Under the pieces are notes generated by a model. That model was not told the DNA's origin. It searched no databases and saw only the letters and a program-made list of their open reading frames with translations. Made by a program: the position numbers and the translations under genes. This document shows, one piece after another, positions 1 through 12,600 of a DNA stretch of 64,000 bases. The stretch comes from Elmis aenea (taxonomy: Eukaryota; Arthropoda; Insecta; Coleoptera; Elmidae). How positions within the stretch are numbered: the first letter of the stretch is position 1; the number at the start of each line of letters is the position of its first letter. The DNA is taken from assembly GCA_947652605.1 (NCBI GenBank), contig OX393579.1:23271674-23335673 (forward strand), in the 5' to 3' direction.

Positions 1-554
1 TTCTCTTTTAAATGAGATATTACTTGCTATATCTGTTTTTATAAATAAAGGCCCAAACAGAATGCGAGTTTCGGGTTTTGAGTTTTGGGTTTCGGGTTGG
101 AGACTGAAACTGGTCTTTGAAACTCGTTGCAAACACAATGCGAGTTTTTCAAAACTTAAAACTCGTCTTGACAAATGTCAATGTCAAATGACATTTTAAA
201 CAGCCAAACCTTCATTAATGTAAATTTTTGGAAATCGTGTAGTACCAATACAGATTCGTTATTCTTTTTCCTTCAAAAACATTTAATACAATTTTACTTT
301 CGAGTTAAATTTAGACCTTAAAATTATGAAAATACGTGGCCGGGTGCATCAGCTGTCAGAAATTGACATGTTCGATTTTCGATGCCATTTTAACGCATTT
401 TAAGCCTTTCAAAAAATTATATCAACTTGATTTACTAATGCAACGACCAAAATGAATGTTCCCAGGTAATAATTTATATACCTAGTTATCAAAAAAAAAT
501 GTCATTAATAAAAGCGTTAGCTTTAAAACACCTACATTTTTATGAAATTTTACC

Positions 555-627
555 GTCGGGTGGTGGCCCAAGGGTTAAGTATCCGATGGATGGGCCGAGC
601 GTCTAAAGTTCAAATCCACGAGACGGC
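555..627 (+). pseudogene. tRNA-Ser-like relic (tRNA pseudogene or SINE head)
   Basis: It starts GTCGGGTGGTGGCCCAAGGG with an A-box-like TGGCCCAAGGGTTAAG and has a B-box-like GTTCAAATCC at about 608-617. The terminal GTCG and CGGC can pair as an acceptor stem. At 73 bases it is shorter than a functional tRNA-Ser and no proper variable arm is seen. It is most likely the 5' part of a tRNA-derived SINE or a decayed tRNA copy. Confidence 0.5.
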
Positions 628-674
628 AAATTATTTTTTTTCGCGAATTTTTATAATATTGGCCTGCCCACCAC

Positions 675-818
675 CAGAGCTTATCACGGGGGGGGGGGGC
701 TAATACACAATATTTTGTTTACAAATATCATTAAAATTAATTTTAAACCTTTCTAAGAGTAATGGGGGCCCGTTGTCTATTGCTTCCCTGGGGCCCGAAT
801 TTTCTGTGAACGGCCCTG
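675..818. mobile_element. hAT-type MITE, 144 bp
   Basis: The ends CAGAGCTTATCACGG and (inverted) CAGGGCCGTTCACAG match in most positions. The element is flanked by a perfect 8-bp direct repeat CCCACCAC at 667-674 and 819-826. CAG ends plus an 8-bp TSD are the hAT signature. It has no coding capacity. Confidence 0.85.
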
Positions 819-1045
819 CCCACCACCATTGCATAAAACAAAGGATATGTCTCATAGTCCAAAAATATTAAAAATATGCTGCCTCACATCAATAACTAAT
901 AAACTTGGGTGTGCGGGACATATTTATTAAAATGCGGGACAAATAAAGACAAAGCGGGACAGTCCCGAAAAATCCAGGACGTCTGGTAACCCTGAATGCT
1001 GCCCTCAGATCAATAATTATGAATTACGAAATTAATTGGTGCAAG

Positions 1046-1412
1046 CAAGGGCGGATCTAGGTTTTTCGGGGCCTAGGGCTTATTGAAGTCCAATGGGGCC
1101 CCATTTTTTGTTGAATTAAGAATCCTTGAATTGGGGTTTAAAATTCATATTTATTAACATCAAAATCAGAGTTGAAATATATTTATTTATGAAGTGGCGA
1201 CTGGTGATGATTTATGTTACGTTGATTAAAATAAAACAAATAATACTATAAATTATCATTAGTAATATTAATTATTTTTTACTATACGATAAGTGCTAAT
1301 TGTTAGTGAAAAAGTATTAAAAATTTATGATAATGATTCAATTTTTGTGGGCCCTTCACACTTGGGGGCCCAGGGCTTAAGCCCTATTAGTCCTTATGTA
1401 GATCCGCCCCTG
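1046..1412. mobile_element. hAT-type MITE, 367 bp
   Basis: The terminal inverted repeats begin CAAGGGCGGATCTA (left) and CAGGGGCGGATCTA (right, inverted). The flanks are a perfect 8-bp duplication GGTGCAAG at 1038-1045 and 1413-1420. It is non-coding. Confidence 0.9.
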
Positions 1413-1460
1413 GGTGCAAGAGAAAATGTATTTGTGTGAGTGAGTTTCGGTCTCTAAAGT

Positions 1461-1732
1461 TCAGCATGTTTGAAACCCAAACCCGACTTGAGCAAATACC
1501 GTCTTTACGTTGAAACTCAAAGACCGTATTCTGTTCGGTTTCATATGAATCCGTGTGTTTGACTTTGAAACCCGAAACTCAAAACCCAAAACTCGTTCAG
1601 CATGTTTGAAACCCAAACTCGAGTTGAGCAAATACCGTCTTTACGTTGAAACTCAAAGACCGTATTCTGTTCGGTTTCATATGAATCCGTGTGTTTGACT
1701 TTGAAACCCGAAACCCAAAACTCAAAACCCGA
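1461..1732. repeat. 136-bp tandem duplication
   Basis: Two nearly identical 136-bp copies (1461-1596, 1597-1732) lie just inside the right terminal repeat of the element at 50-1753. Both begin TCAGCATGTTTGAAACCCAA. Confidence 0.85.
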
Positions 1733-1961
1733 AACTCGCATTCTGTTTGGCCCTTAAGTCACAAAATGAAGAAAAATCGTATTTTACCCATCACTTATCA
1801 AGCAATCTATGAAAATAAAAAAACAAAAATCAACTAATTAAATGTCAAATGACAGTTACTATTTGACTGCAGTATCATTTATTAGAATTTTATAGTATTG
1901 TTGTGTAATTGAATAATCTTTGTAGCAATTTTTTCTCATATAATTGTGGGCACATTTACAA

Positions 1962-2240
1962 CTAATTAAAAATTTTAAATATTAATATGCTACATTCTTT
2001 GCAATAGAAACTGTGTAAAATAGATAATTCTAATTCTTTCTTGATTTGTTTTGGGTTTTTGGTTGGTTTCTCGAAGAAACCATATTCTTTTAAATTTATT
2101 TTCCTGTAATCACGCACCCTTCGTTGCCTTTTCTCGGGATATATCTCTAAGTATATTCGCTCAGCTTCTACACAGTTTTTATGGTAAAAAATGAAGCATC
2201 TCAACATGTCAAATTTTTTGCTATTTTTAAATGTAGCCAT
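1962..2240 (-). pseudogene. Mariner-like transposase relic, N-terminal HTH region
   Basis: Read on the minus strand from an ATG at 2240, this encodes MATFKNSKKFDMLRC, then AERIYLEIYPEKRQRR, then LKEYGFFEKPTKNPK. This is the usual pattern of the N-terminal helix-turn-helix domain of a mariner-like transposase family widespread in insects (DUF4817 type): a KxDM...CY helix, a RxYxExYPxRR segment, then LxxxGxFxxP. The reading frame then runs into unrelated sequence. The fragment sits in the unpaired centre of foldback F1 copy A, with no catalytic domain nearby, so it is not functional. Confidence 0.65.
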
Positions 2241-2845
2241 CATTATAACAATTACCACAAAGACTATGGAATTACACAACACACAACAATAATATGAAAT
2301 TTTAATAAATGATACCGCAGTCAAATAGTAACTGTCATTTGACATTTAATTAGTTGTTTTTTGTTTTTATTTTCATAGATAGCTTGACAAATGATGGGTA
2401 AAATACGATTTTTTTTATTTTGTGACTTATTTATAAAAATAGGTATAGCAAGTAATCTCGTTTAAACGAGAAAAAAAAACACATTTAATTACTTCATAGC
2501 CATCTTCGCGGCCCATAAGTAAAAATGAAATTAGGGGTAATATCTCGAAAATGGTTGGTGTTACAAAAAATCTAAAATAACTTACATTCTCCATTAAAAA
2601 GTACCTTATGAAAGTACAAATAAAATTGTTCTAATGATTATGACAAAAAAGTTATGAGAGATAAAAGAAATTCGACATGTTCATATTTTTTGCTATAACA
2701 TCTGAAGTACGAGGAATTTTGTACTTTTAAAAATTGATTGTGGCTCCTCTCATGTTAAGGAATGATTCATCTAATTTAAACAAGCCTGTATCTCTTATAA
2801 TAAGCGAGATCCCAATGCTGGAAATGTAATCTGGGACACCCTGTA

Positions 2846-3549
2846 TTGAAGCTTCGCCTACACTTATAATGTATTTTGAACACTTCAAAAATGTTAATAT
2901 ACCACAGAAAAAGTTTTAAAAAACTTTAAAATGTCATTAGATAGTAAAAATAGCTATTTATATACTACCAAACTTTTTTTGGTTGTTACATAGGGAAATT
3001 TTTGAAAAACATATTTAGTATTTAAAAAGTAGTCTATAATTTTTTTTTGATTCCTATATTTTTTTGTAATAATGTCGAAGAGTTTACTTTAATAACATGC
3101 TCATTAGCTGTTAACATGAAAATATTTTTTACGTAAATATAAAAAAAATGTTTACCAACAACTAGGGTGACTTAAAATAATGTAAAATAATCGAAGTAGG
3201 TAATAATTATGTAACCATTAAGTAGTTTTTATCATCTAATATTTAATTTCATTGCATGTTCTATGCTATTTAAATAATTTCATTTATAATATATATTTTC
3301 ATTTATAATAAATATTTTCATTTATAATAAATATTTTCATGTAAAATGTTTAAAAAGACATTGACATGCTTAACCATACTAGTTAGTATGAGCTACATTA
3401 TTTTGTCAGACGGTCACTCAAAAAACTTTAGTATTGTTTGCACCTCTGATGTTGTTTTTAAAAATAATTAAAGGTTTCAGAACTATTGTTAATCGATTAT
3501 TCATGTATTTATTTTATTAATTGATTATTAGCATTATTTGTATTTTTAG
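2846..3549. other. Nardilysin intron, no feature seen
   Basis: AT-rich sequence between the foldback end and the first exon in the window. A short tandem of TTTCATTTATAATAAATAT-like units lies near 3280-3345. No coding sequence or element ends were seen. The last bases form the splice acceptor TATTTTTAG. Confidence 0.6.
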
Positions 3550-3679
3550 GCAATAAAGATGGTCACTAATGAACTGGTGCCTGACAAAATGAACATCATG
3601 ATCTTAACATCTGAAGTGCCAAGTGATGTGAAATTTAATAAAACAGAAAAATGGTTTAACACACCTTACTCTGACGTAG
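3550..3679 (+). CDS. NRDC: Nardilysin exon (first in window)
   Basis: Acceptor TATTTTTAG, donor GTATGT. It encodes AIKMVTNELVPDKMNIMILT up to PYSDV plus one base. Starting in phase 0 with GCA keeps all later exons in frame. It matches the M16 segment that ends the N-terminal half (pattern MNI.I ... TEKWF.T.Y). Confidence 0.88.
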
Positions 3680-6600
3680 GTATGTATTTTGTTATTTGTC
3701 GTAAATTTCACACCGAAGAAGTAAGAGTATTATTTAATAAATAATAAAAAATAACAAACGTAATTTATTTAGCGATTTGTTAATTTTATTTACATTTTTT
3801 AACTTGCGTATATAAATATATAAAAATTAAAACTTTCCCTTAATATGACTACTGATCTTACGTCTAAACATTACAATATTAGTTTCATTTTTAAGTTCGC
3901 TTGTTAGGTTGCTATAAAATTTCAGTTCTTTATAAAATACAGAATTTTGGTGTAATTTCATGTCCTGAATGGCAATTTAAAGTCTTAACAGTTTCTAGTC
4001 GGATAATTATGAATATACAGGGTTCTCGTTTTTCGCGGGTTACTATGGGGATCTCGTAAACGGTAGGAGTTACAACTTCGGTTAAATTGGGGCAAAGTTG
4101 TATATTCAGGTGCTTAATAATTTGACGCAAACAGAACTTATCTAGCTTTTTTAGTTTTTGAGATATAGGGAAAAAAGTAAAAAAGTGGAAGAATTTATAA
4201 TCTTAAAAATTAAAATTATCTTAATAAAAATTATCCGTTGTTTTAATACTAAGCCACTGTAGAATAAGGTGACCATTCGTCTCCGATTTTCGGGAACAGT
4301 TTCCGAAACAAGACTCAAGTTCCGAATTATTCTTATCTCTGATTTTCATAATTTTCTCATAAAATTTTAAAATAATTATTGTAAGCTGTGGTGCGGTACC
4401 GCCATTGTTGCCAAATTATGCAAATCTGATAGTCTTGCAACATTGTAACAGTGTAACGGCTCATTGGATATGAAAATTGGAGTGGGGGAAAGTTTTGAAA
4501 TGTGCAAAAGTGTCCGGATTTTTACTTTCCGCTCTTTAATTTGAATTGTGCATGATTTGTACAAAAATTAATGAGGATTTTTTTTGGTAACTTTAGGTTA
4601 GTGTCCTCGAAAGTTTGGAGAAAAAAAGGGGCACGTTACTATAGAGTATCTAGCATTAGAGTAATTTTGGTGTATCTCGGAACAGTGTAAAATAATTCTC
4701 ATAGCCTTATTTTGCAATTTTTGAAGCCGGTCTGAATCATAAGTATTCGCCAGAAATAAAATACTAGAGCAGTATTCGAAATAGGGTGCTATGATACTTT
4801 TGTATATTAAAATTTTAGTAAGGACGGGAAGTTTACTATTTAATGTACCAAGAAAACCTAATTTTTTAGAAACCTTCTTAACTATATAATCAGTATTACT
4901 TTTAAAATCAAGCTTATCTAGATGATAATAATAGACGAATAATAGACTTATTATACCTAAATATTTAATTTCATTAACTCTGTTTAATACTACACCATCC
5001 AATACTATAAGTTGCTGATTAAGCACATTCTTATTGTTTATTACTAAGTAGTTTGTTTTGTTGACATTTATTTTTAGTGTTCTGCTAACTAATTCTTGTA
5101 TGAGCTCTATCATGATTTTAATTATTATTTTCAAGATATACCTACAGAATGGTTAAAAAGGTGGTCCAGCGTCCAGCCTTATAAAGATTTTGTATTACCT
5201 GAATCAAATCGATTTTTAACAAACGATTTTAATTTGCTGCCCGAAGATTTCGATATTCCAAAATATCCAGAAAAAATTATAGATACACCTTTGGTTGAAC
5301 TGTGGTACCGAAAGGATCAGAAATTTAATCGACCACAAGCATTTTATTATTATTATTTAATAGCTCCTTTGTCAATGGATTCCTGCATAAGGTGAACATT
5401 GTTTAATATTAATGGTGTTTTGGTGAAGCAATATGCATTTTATTATTGTAATTAAATAGAGCTCTCGTACATTATAATATTTTTAGTATATGTATGACGA
5501 ATATGCTGGTAATTTTATTGGAGATGGACCTTACTGAAGAAGGTTATCCGGCACAAATAGCAGAACTGTCGTATTGCATTACACCTTGTGAAAAAGGTAT
5601 CAGCATAAAAGTTGATGGCTACAATGAAAAATTACCTGTAAGTCTTTATTTGTCATTAAACACCATTTTTAAATATGTTTATGATACAGAATACAGTTTG
5701 TTCCAGTTTTGTTTTAAATGTCTTATATTACTGCTCTATTTTAGATTTTAATTGAAATGATAGCAAATTACTTAAAAAATATCTCCAGCAATTTAAAATT
5801 GGATGTGTTTGAAGCTGTTAAGGAAAAATTATGTAAAAGCTTTTACAATGCCTTTTTAAAACCATCGAGATTAGCAAAGTAAGTTGTAAACTACTCTGTT
5901 ACATTTCAATTTCTTATTACAATTTGGTTTAGTTTGTTGATTGATAAGAAGCTGTTGCTTTGTTTATTAAAAACAAAAACTGTTAATGATTAACTCGTTA
6001 AAAAGTTATTTTGTTGTGCACAGGTTAATTTATTACTTGTTGGTACAAGAGAAAAGAGGGAAACAAATATTATTTATTTATGTAAGTAGCTTACATCAGT
6101 GGTCCCCAACCTTTTTATCACCGCGGACTGGTCAACGTTTGATAATTTTACCGTGGCCCGCTGAGGGGGTTTTTAATGCCGACCCTTTCCGGTGTTGACA
6201 TCAAAATTTACTAGCTAACAAAAGTGTTCAACAACTTTTTTATAATTTAAAATAAGGTAAAAAACAATCGCACAACTTTTGAAATTTTTACTTCATCAAT
6301 AGTTATAATTAGTAAAGCAAAGTTTTAAACAAACTTTGTAATTTTGCCAAGTTTTAAACAAACTTTTTAATTTTGCCAAGTTTTAAACAAACGTAATTTT
6401 GCTAGTGCCGCCCTCAGGCTGTATTCACTTTGCCTTGGTGCTAGCGATGCTCCTCAATATAATGTGTGAAAGAAAATAAAAAATTTACCACCATACGTAA
6501 ATAAGTATGCTATGATCAAACGCATCAGCAGTTTATTTGGTGTGTGAAATTATCCAATTGTCCAGAAATTAAAATTCCGACAAACAAAAAAGATTAAAAT

Positions 6601-9600
6601 AAAAGTTCACAAAATTATTTTTATCAATTGAATTATGCAATTTACTGTTGAAGCTCTATTTTATGTAAATTTTTGCTGATTTTACTGAATCTCTATCTCG
6701 TATGCGGTTTTGGATTCCAAATTCAACTTTTTGCAAATCGAATTCACCATTTTGCAAATTAGATTCAACCCTTTACAAATCAAATTCAACCCATTGCAAA
6801 TCAACTTCACTCTTGCAAATCAAATTCAATCCTTTGCCAATCAAATTCAACATTTTGCAAATCAGTTCGCCCTTTTGCAAATCAAATTCATCGTTTTGCA
6901 GATAAAATTCACTCTTGCAAATCAAATTCACTCTTGCAAATCAAATTCACTCTTGCAAATCAAATTCACCATTTTGCAAATAAAATTCAAGACGTTACAA
7001 ATCAAATTCGACCTTTTGGAAATCAAATTCAACCCATTGCAAATCAACTTCACTCTTACAAATCAAATTCAATCCTTTGCCAATCAAATTCAACATTTTG
7101 CAAATCAATTCGCCCTTTTGCAAATCAAATTCATCGTTTTGCAAATAAAATTCACTCTTGCAAATCAAATTCACCATTTTGCAAATCAAATTCAAGCCGT
7201 TACAAATCAAATTCAACCTTTTGGAAAACAAATTCAACCCTTTGCAAATCAAATTCAATATTTTGCAAATCATTTTTTTTTCAAAATTGTTTTCTTAAAC
7301 TTGTGTAATGAAAATAAAATCAAATGTAAATTTATTGTTAAAAAATTCAAAATTTTATTGTATGTATTACAAAAAAAAAACTAATTTAACAGTTATTACC
7401 AATTCATTACCTACATAAATGTACATGTATAGAATTCATAATAAATGTACGAGTACATATAGTTATTTTAATTACATATTTTTAAATTTTAATTCCATAA
7501 GTATGTAATGAATTGGTAATAGTTATTAAATTAGTATTTTATGCGCATCTTTGTATTACGTATTATAAAAGTTTGAATTTTTAAACAATAAATATACATT
7601 TGATTTAATTTTGGTTAACAAAGGCTTAAGAAAGCAATTTTTTAGAAAAACTTGATTTGCAAAAGGGTGAATTTGATTTAAATAGAGTGAATTGCTTTGC
7701 AAAGGAGTAAAATTGATTGATTTGCAAAGTTTTAAATTTAGAGTGCAAAACCTGTACATATTAGGGGCACAAATTAAGTAAGTTGTATAATACAATCCAA
7801 AATACAGTTTTTTCTGTTTTGGTTGTAGCTTTTCTATTTTGTAAACATTAAACTTTTATTTCTTAAAAAGTTTAAGTTTTTATTTCTTTGGGATATAAAA
7901 AAAAGATTTATCTGTAACATGTTGGTCGCCACATCAGCCGTATGTGGCTGACACCACTAAGTTTTTCGGGCACCATATTAGGCCCAGCGAATCTACAATT
8001 ATTAAGTTAATGTACTTAAATCTGCCATACTATTCTTATAACTCACTGGCAATTGTAAACCAGTTTTCAATTAAAGTGAGAAAATAAAAATATGTTGTAT
8101 ACAGAACCCCAAGCACTTCCTTCCCTGGATTTGCCATTATTGATTTATATGACTTGTAAAAAAAGTTTTTATTCATAATATTAACATAAATGTATATTAT
8201 TGCAGAGATGTAAGATTTGCCATATTACAAAAGCAGTATTGGTCGCTAGTGGAAAAACACTCTGCAGTGTCCCAAATATCCTTTACAATGATGCAAGAAT
8301 TTTCAAAAAACTTAACCAAAAACTTATTTATACAAGGTCTAGTTCAAGGAAATATTACAGCAAAGATGGCACAAGAAACTACGCAAAAATTAATTGATAT
8401 TTTACATTTTGAACCAATAGAACCAGATCAGTTTCCAAAGGTAATTTCAGTTGTAAAGTCAAAAAGCTGTAATTGCTTAAGGAATGAAAAGTTTTTGTGT
8501 AAAAATGGATAAATGATAAGAACATACATAATTGTGGCATTAATTTATATTATATCGATTGATTCGGTTTGACAGTCGCACTCCTATAACTTTGTAATTG
8601 TAAAAGGAAACCCCTATAAACCTTATATTATTTTAAGTTGCAGAAAATTCTCTATCAAATGGCGTTACAATGTTTTTTATGATGAAATATAATAGACTGG
8701 CGTTATTTTCCAAAAAATCGTTGAATTTGGCTAGACTAAACACGATCGCTGAAGTAATTGACAGTTCATAACTTGCGTGAATGTCTTTTGTTATTTTTCG
8801 AAGAAAATTCATTATTTGTGAGCATTAAATTAAAACGCCTTGAATTCACCACACTCAATGAAGCAATTTGACATAAGGTCCATTTTAAATTTAATACTTA
8901 CAAAATAATGGTTTTTCATCCAAAAATAATAAAACACAATTAGACAAGTTATAAACTGTCAATTACTACAGCGATTGTGTTTTGTGTAGTCAAATATGAT
9001 TTTGTAAAAAATAATATAAATTTTTAGAATTAAATTTTCTTTCAGAACAAATAAATGAAAGTAAGTATACTATGTTATTTTAAGAAAAAAAGTTAACTAT
9101 CGCAGAATTTTGCATGATTTACATATACAGGGTGTCCCAGATTACATTTCCAGCATGGGGATCTCGCTTATTATAAGAGATACAGGTTTGCTTAAATTAG
9201 ATGAATTATTCCTTGGTATGAGAGGAGCCACAATCAATTTTTAAAAGTACAAAATTTCTCGTGCTTCAGATGTTATAGCAAAAAATATGAAAATGTCGAA
9301 TTTTTTTTTCTCTCATAACTTTTTTGTCTTAATCGTTAGAACAATTTTATTTGTACTTTCTTGAGGTACTTTTTAATGGAGAATTTGACTGTTATTTTAG
9401 ATTATTTTTAACACCTTCCATTTTTGAGATATTACCCCTAACTTCATTTTTTCTTATGGGCCGTGAAGTTGGCTATGAAATAGTTGAATGTGCTTTTTTT
9501 TTCTCTTTAAAATGAGATATTACTTGCTACATCTATTTTTGAAATAAGTCACAAAATGAAGAAAAATCGTATTTTACCCATCACTTATCGAGAAGCTATC

Positions 9601-12600
9601 TATGAAAATAAAAACAAAAAACAGCTAATTAAATGTCAAGTGACCATTTGTGTGCGGTATCATTTATTAGAATTGTTTAGTATTGTTGTGTGATTCGATA
9701 GTCTTTGTGGTAATTGTTATAATGATGCTACATTTAAAAAAAAAATTTAAAAGAATATGATTTTTTCGACAAACCAATCAAAAATCCAAAACAAATCAAT
9801 AATTAATTAGAATTATCTATCTTACACAGTTTCTATTGTAAAGAATGTAGCATTTCAACATTTAAAATTTTTAATTAGTTGTAAATGTGCCTATAATTAT
9901 ATGATAACAAATTTGCTAAAAAGACTACAATCCTAAAAAATTCTAATAAATGATACCGCAGACAAATGGTAACTTTGACATTTAATTAGTTGTATATTGT
10001 TTTTATTTTCATAGATAGCTTGATAAGTGATGGGTAAAATACGATTTTTCTTCATTTTGTGACTTATTTATAAAAATAAATGTAGCAAGTAATATCTCAT
10101 TTTAAAGAGAGAAAAAAAAACACATTCAACTATTTCATAGCCAACTTCACGGCCCATTAGAAAAAATGAAGTTAGGGGTAATATCTCAAAAATGGAAGGT
10201 GTTAAAAATAATCTAAAATAACAGTTACATTCTGCATTAAAAAGTACCTCAACAAAGTACAAATAAAATTGTTCTAATGATTAAGACAAAAAAGTTATGA
10301 GAGAAAAAAGAAATTCGACATTTTCATATTTTTTTCTATAACATCTGAAGTACGAGAAATTTTGTACTTTAAAAAATTGATTGTGGCTCCTCTCATACCA
10401 AGGAATAATTCATCTAATTTAAACAAACCTGTATCTCTTATAATAAGCGAGATCCCCATGCTGGAAATGTAATCTGGGACACCCTGTATATATATATAAG
10501 GTGTTTGGGGTTTCCCCTTTAAATAACAAAGTTATCGGGGATGCGACAGTCAAACTAAATCACCCTGTATACCCTCTTCTCACAATTTGTTCCAAATGAC
10601 AATTTTATTTCACCTGTTTTTTTAGGCATCAGGACATCAAAATGATAGTGATTAATCCATATTTGCATTCTAACTCCTCAAACGTACTTGTAATAATTAA
10701 TGTACAGGGGGTCCAAATTCGATAGGATTGCACGGGTATCTCGGTTAATATTTAAGATAGAGAAACGGTTAAATTACCAAAAATGTGCAGTTTTTTGAGA
10801 CAAACTCAGAACCGTTTTCAAAAATATTTCCGGTTTTTGAGTTATTGAATAAAAAGTGTTTTTTTGTCATATTAATAATGTGTCATATCTCCGTTATTGT
10901 TGCAAATATCGAAAATATTTATAAAGATCATTTTTAGATATTTTTATGTTTAATTTGATTATACTAAAAACAATCTTTTACACTCGCCGTTAAAAAGTTA
11001 TGACACAAACTTACCTTTTTTTAAATGGGAGCGATAGTTGGCTATGGCCTATTTAAATTCCTTATTTTTTTCTCATTCCAAATATATAAGGGTTGATGTA
11101 TTTATTTTCAATAATACGCAAGTTACGAAGGTTTTCAGGTTTTTTTTTTAAAGAAAATCATAGTAGGCTGTGAAAACAAAAAAAAACAAGGTGTGAAACC
11201 TTTTAAAACTCATGTGGTACAAGTTGCCAAGATTTTTAAATTTGTTGTTGAAACATCAAAAATTTTTGAACTTGAGATAAACAGCAATATACTACATTAC
11301 TGCTAATTCCGACTATGTTGTTATCTTATGTTCAAATATTTACAATGTTTATCTCAACATCAAATTTAAAAACCAAACCTTGAGTTTTAAAAGGTTTTGC
11401 TCCTTGTTTTTTTTCTTAAAAAAAAACTAAAAAACCTTTGTAACTTGCTTATTATTGAAAATAAATACAGCAACCCTTATATATTTGGAATGAGGAAAAA
11501 AAAAGGAATTTAAATAGGCCATAGCGAACTATCGCTCCTATTTAAAAAAAGGTAAGTTTGTGTCATAACTTTTTAACGAGTGTAAAAAAAAATTTTTAGT
11601 ATTGTCAAATTAAACATAAAAATATCTAAAAATAGTCTTTATAAATATTTTCGATATTTGCAACAATAACGAAGATAAGACACATTTGACAAAAAAACAC
11701 TTTTTATTCAATAACTCGAAAACCGGAAATGATAGAATATTTTTGAAAATGGTTCTGAGTTTGTCTTACAAAACTGCACATTTTTGGTAATTTAACCATT
11801 TCTCTATCTTGACTATTAAGCGAGATACCCATGCAATCCTATCGAATTTGGACAACCCTGTACTACATTGTTGTTGTTTCTTTTTAGATTATAGTGAACC
11901 AGTTGCCATTAGGAGAACATTGTTGTAGAATTCAATCCTTTAACGAAAATGACGTCAACTGCAATGTTACTAATTATTACCAATCAGGCACACTGACTAT
12001 TAAATCAAGTGTTATCACGGAATTTATTTTGGTAATAATATAATTTTATCGTTTATTTGGTTAAGGTTTTAAAGAAATGCATTATTTGATTTAATTATTT
12101 TGTTTTTAGTTGTTAATTGAAGAGCCCTTGTTTGATATTTTAAGAACAAAAGAACAGTTGGGATATTATGTTTCAAGTACGTTACGAGATACCCACGGAA
12201 TATTAGGATTTTCAATAACTATCATACCTCAAGTTGACAAATTTTCAACAGAATATGTTGATTCGAGAATAGAAAGTTTCATAAAACATAGTCAAAAGTT
12301 ACTTAATAAACTATCAGGCAAAAAAATCAAACAAATTAAAAACGACCTAATAAAAATTAAGCGTTGTGTGGATACGGAACTAGAAGATGAAGTTTTAAGA
12401 AATTGGAGTGAAATAGTCAGTCAAGAATATATTTTCGATCGAACAGAACAAGAAATTAAAGCTGTGGAAGAACTGTCAATTAAGGAGGTTAAACAATGGT
12501 GGGACGAACATAATTCATGGGGAAATAAAAATAATTATAGGAAATTAAGTATACAGGCAAGTAAAAACAACATTTGCATGTTGATGAATTAAAGATAATG

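Larger units (their letters stand above)
50..1753. mobile_element. TIR element inserted in F1 copy A
   Basis: Both ends carry the same inverted sequence, CCAAACAGAATGCGAGTTTC, continuing into further GGGTTTCGGG-type repeats for about 40 bp. Comparison with the uninterrupted F1 copy near 9530-9550 shows that the element sits between bases that are contiguous there; only a short TSD of about 3-4 bp (AAG or TAAG) can be inferred. The superfamily is not assigned. The element has itself collected two hAT-type MITEs, a tRNA-like relic and a tandem duplication. Confidence 0.7.
1..2843. mobile_element. Foldback element family F1, copy A (left end outside window)
   Basis: The right end reads GGGACACCCTG followed by TA (2844-2845). 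The sequence from about 2285 to 2843 is the reverse complement of the sequence at 1-49 plus 1754-1950, so this is a long palindrome whose left tip lies outside the window. The other copy of the family is at 9128-10486. Its left arm is split by the insertion at 50-1753. Its centre holds a transposase fragment (1962-2240). TA flanks and CAGGGTG ends suggest the Tc1/mariner superfamily. Confidence 0.8.
8556..10567. mobile_element. Foldback element family F2, with F1 copy B nested
   Basis: The left end reads GATTCGGTTTGACAGTCGCA and the right end GCGACAGTCAAACTAAATCA, then CACCCTG and TA (10568-10569). Inner arms around 8727-8780 and 8944-8993 are also inverted (CGATCGCTGAAGTAATTGAC and its complement). 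The left tip is eroded. Solitary halves of the same family are at 56811 and 60741. Confidence 0.75.

Noticed and set aside
5096..5395. Frame starting with ATG at 5096 as an independent small gene
   Set aside because: The protein match begins at the splice acceptor (5136) and continues the previous nardilysin exon in phase; the upstream codons are intron.
6702..7384. Plus- and minus-strand frames up to 224 codons
   Set aside because: They lie in the TTTGCAAATC minisatellite; open in several frames on both strands because of the repeat.
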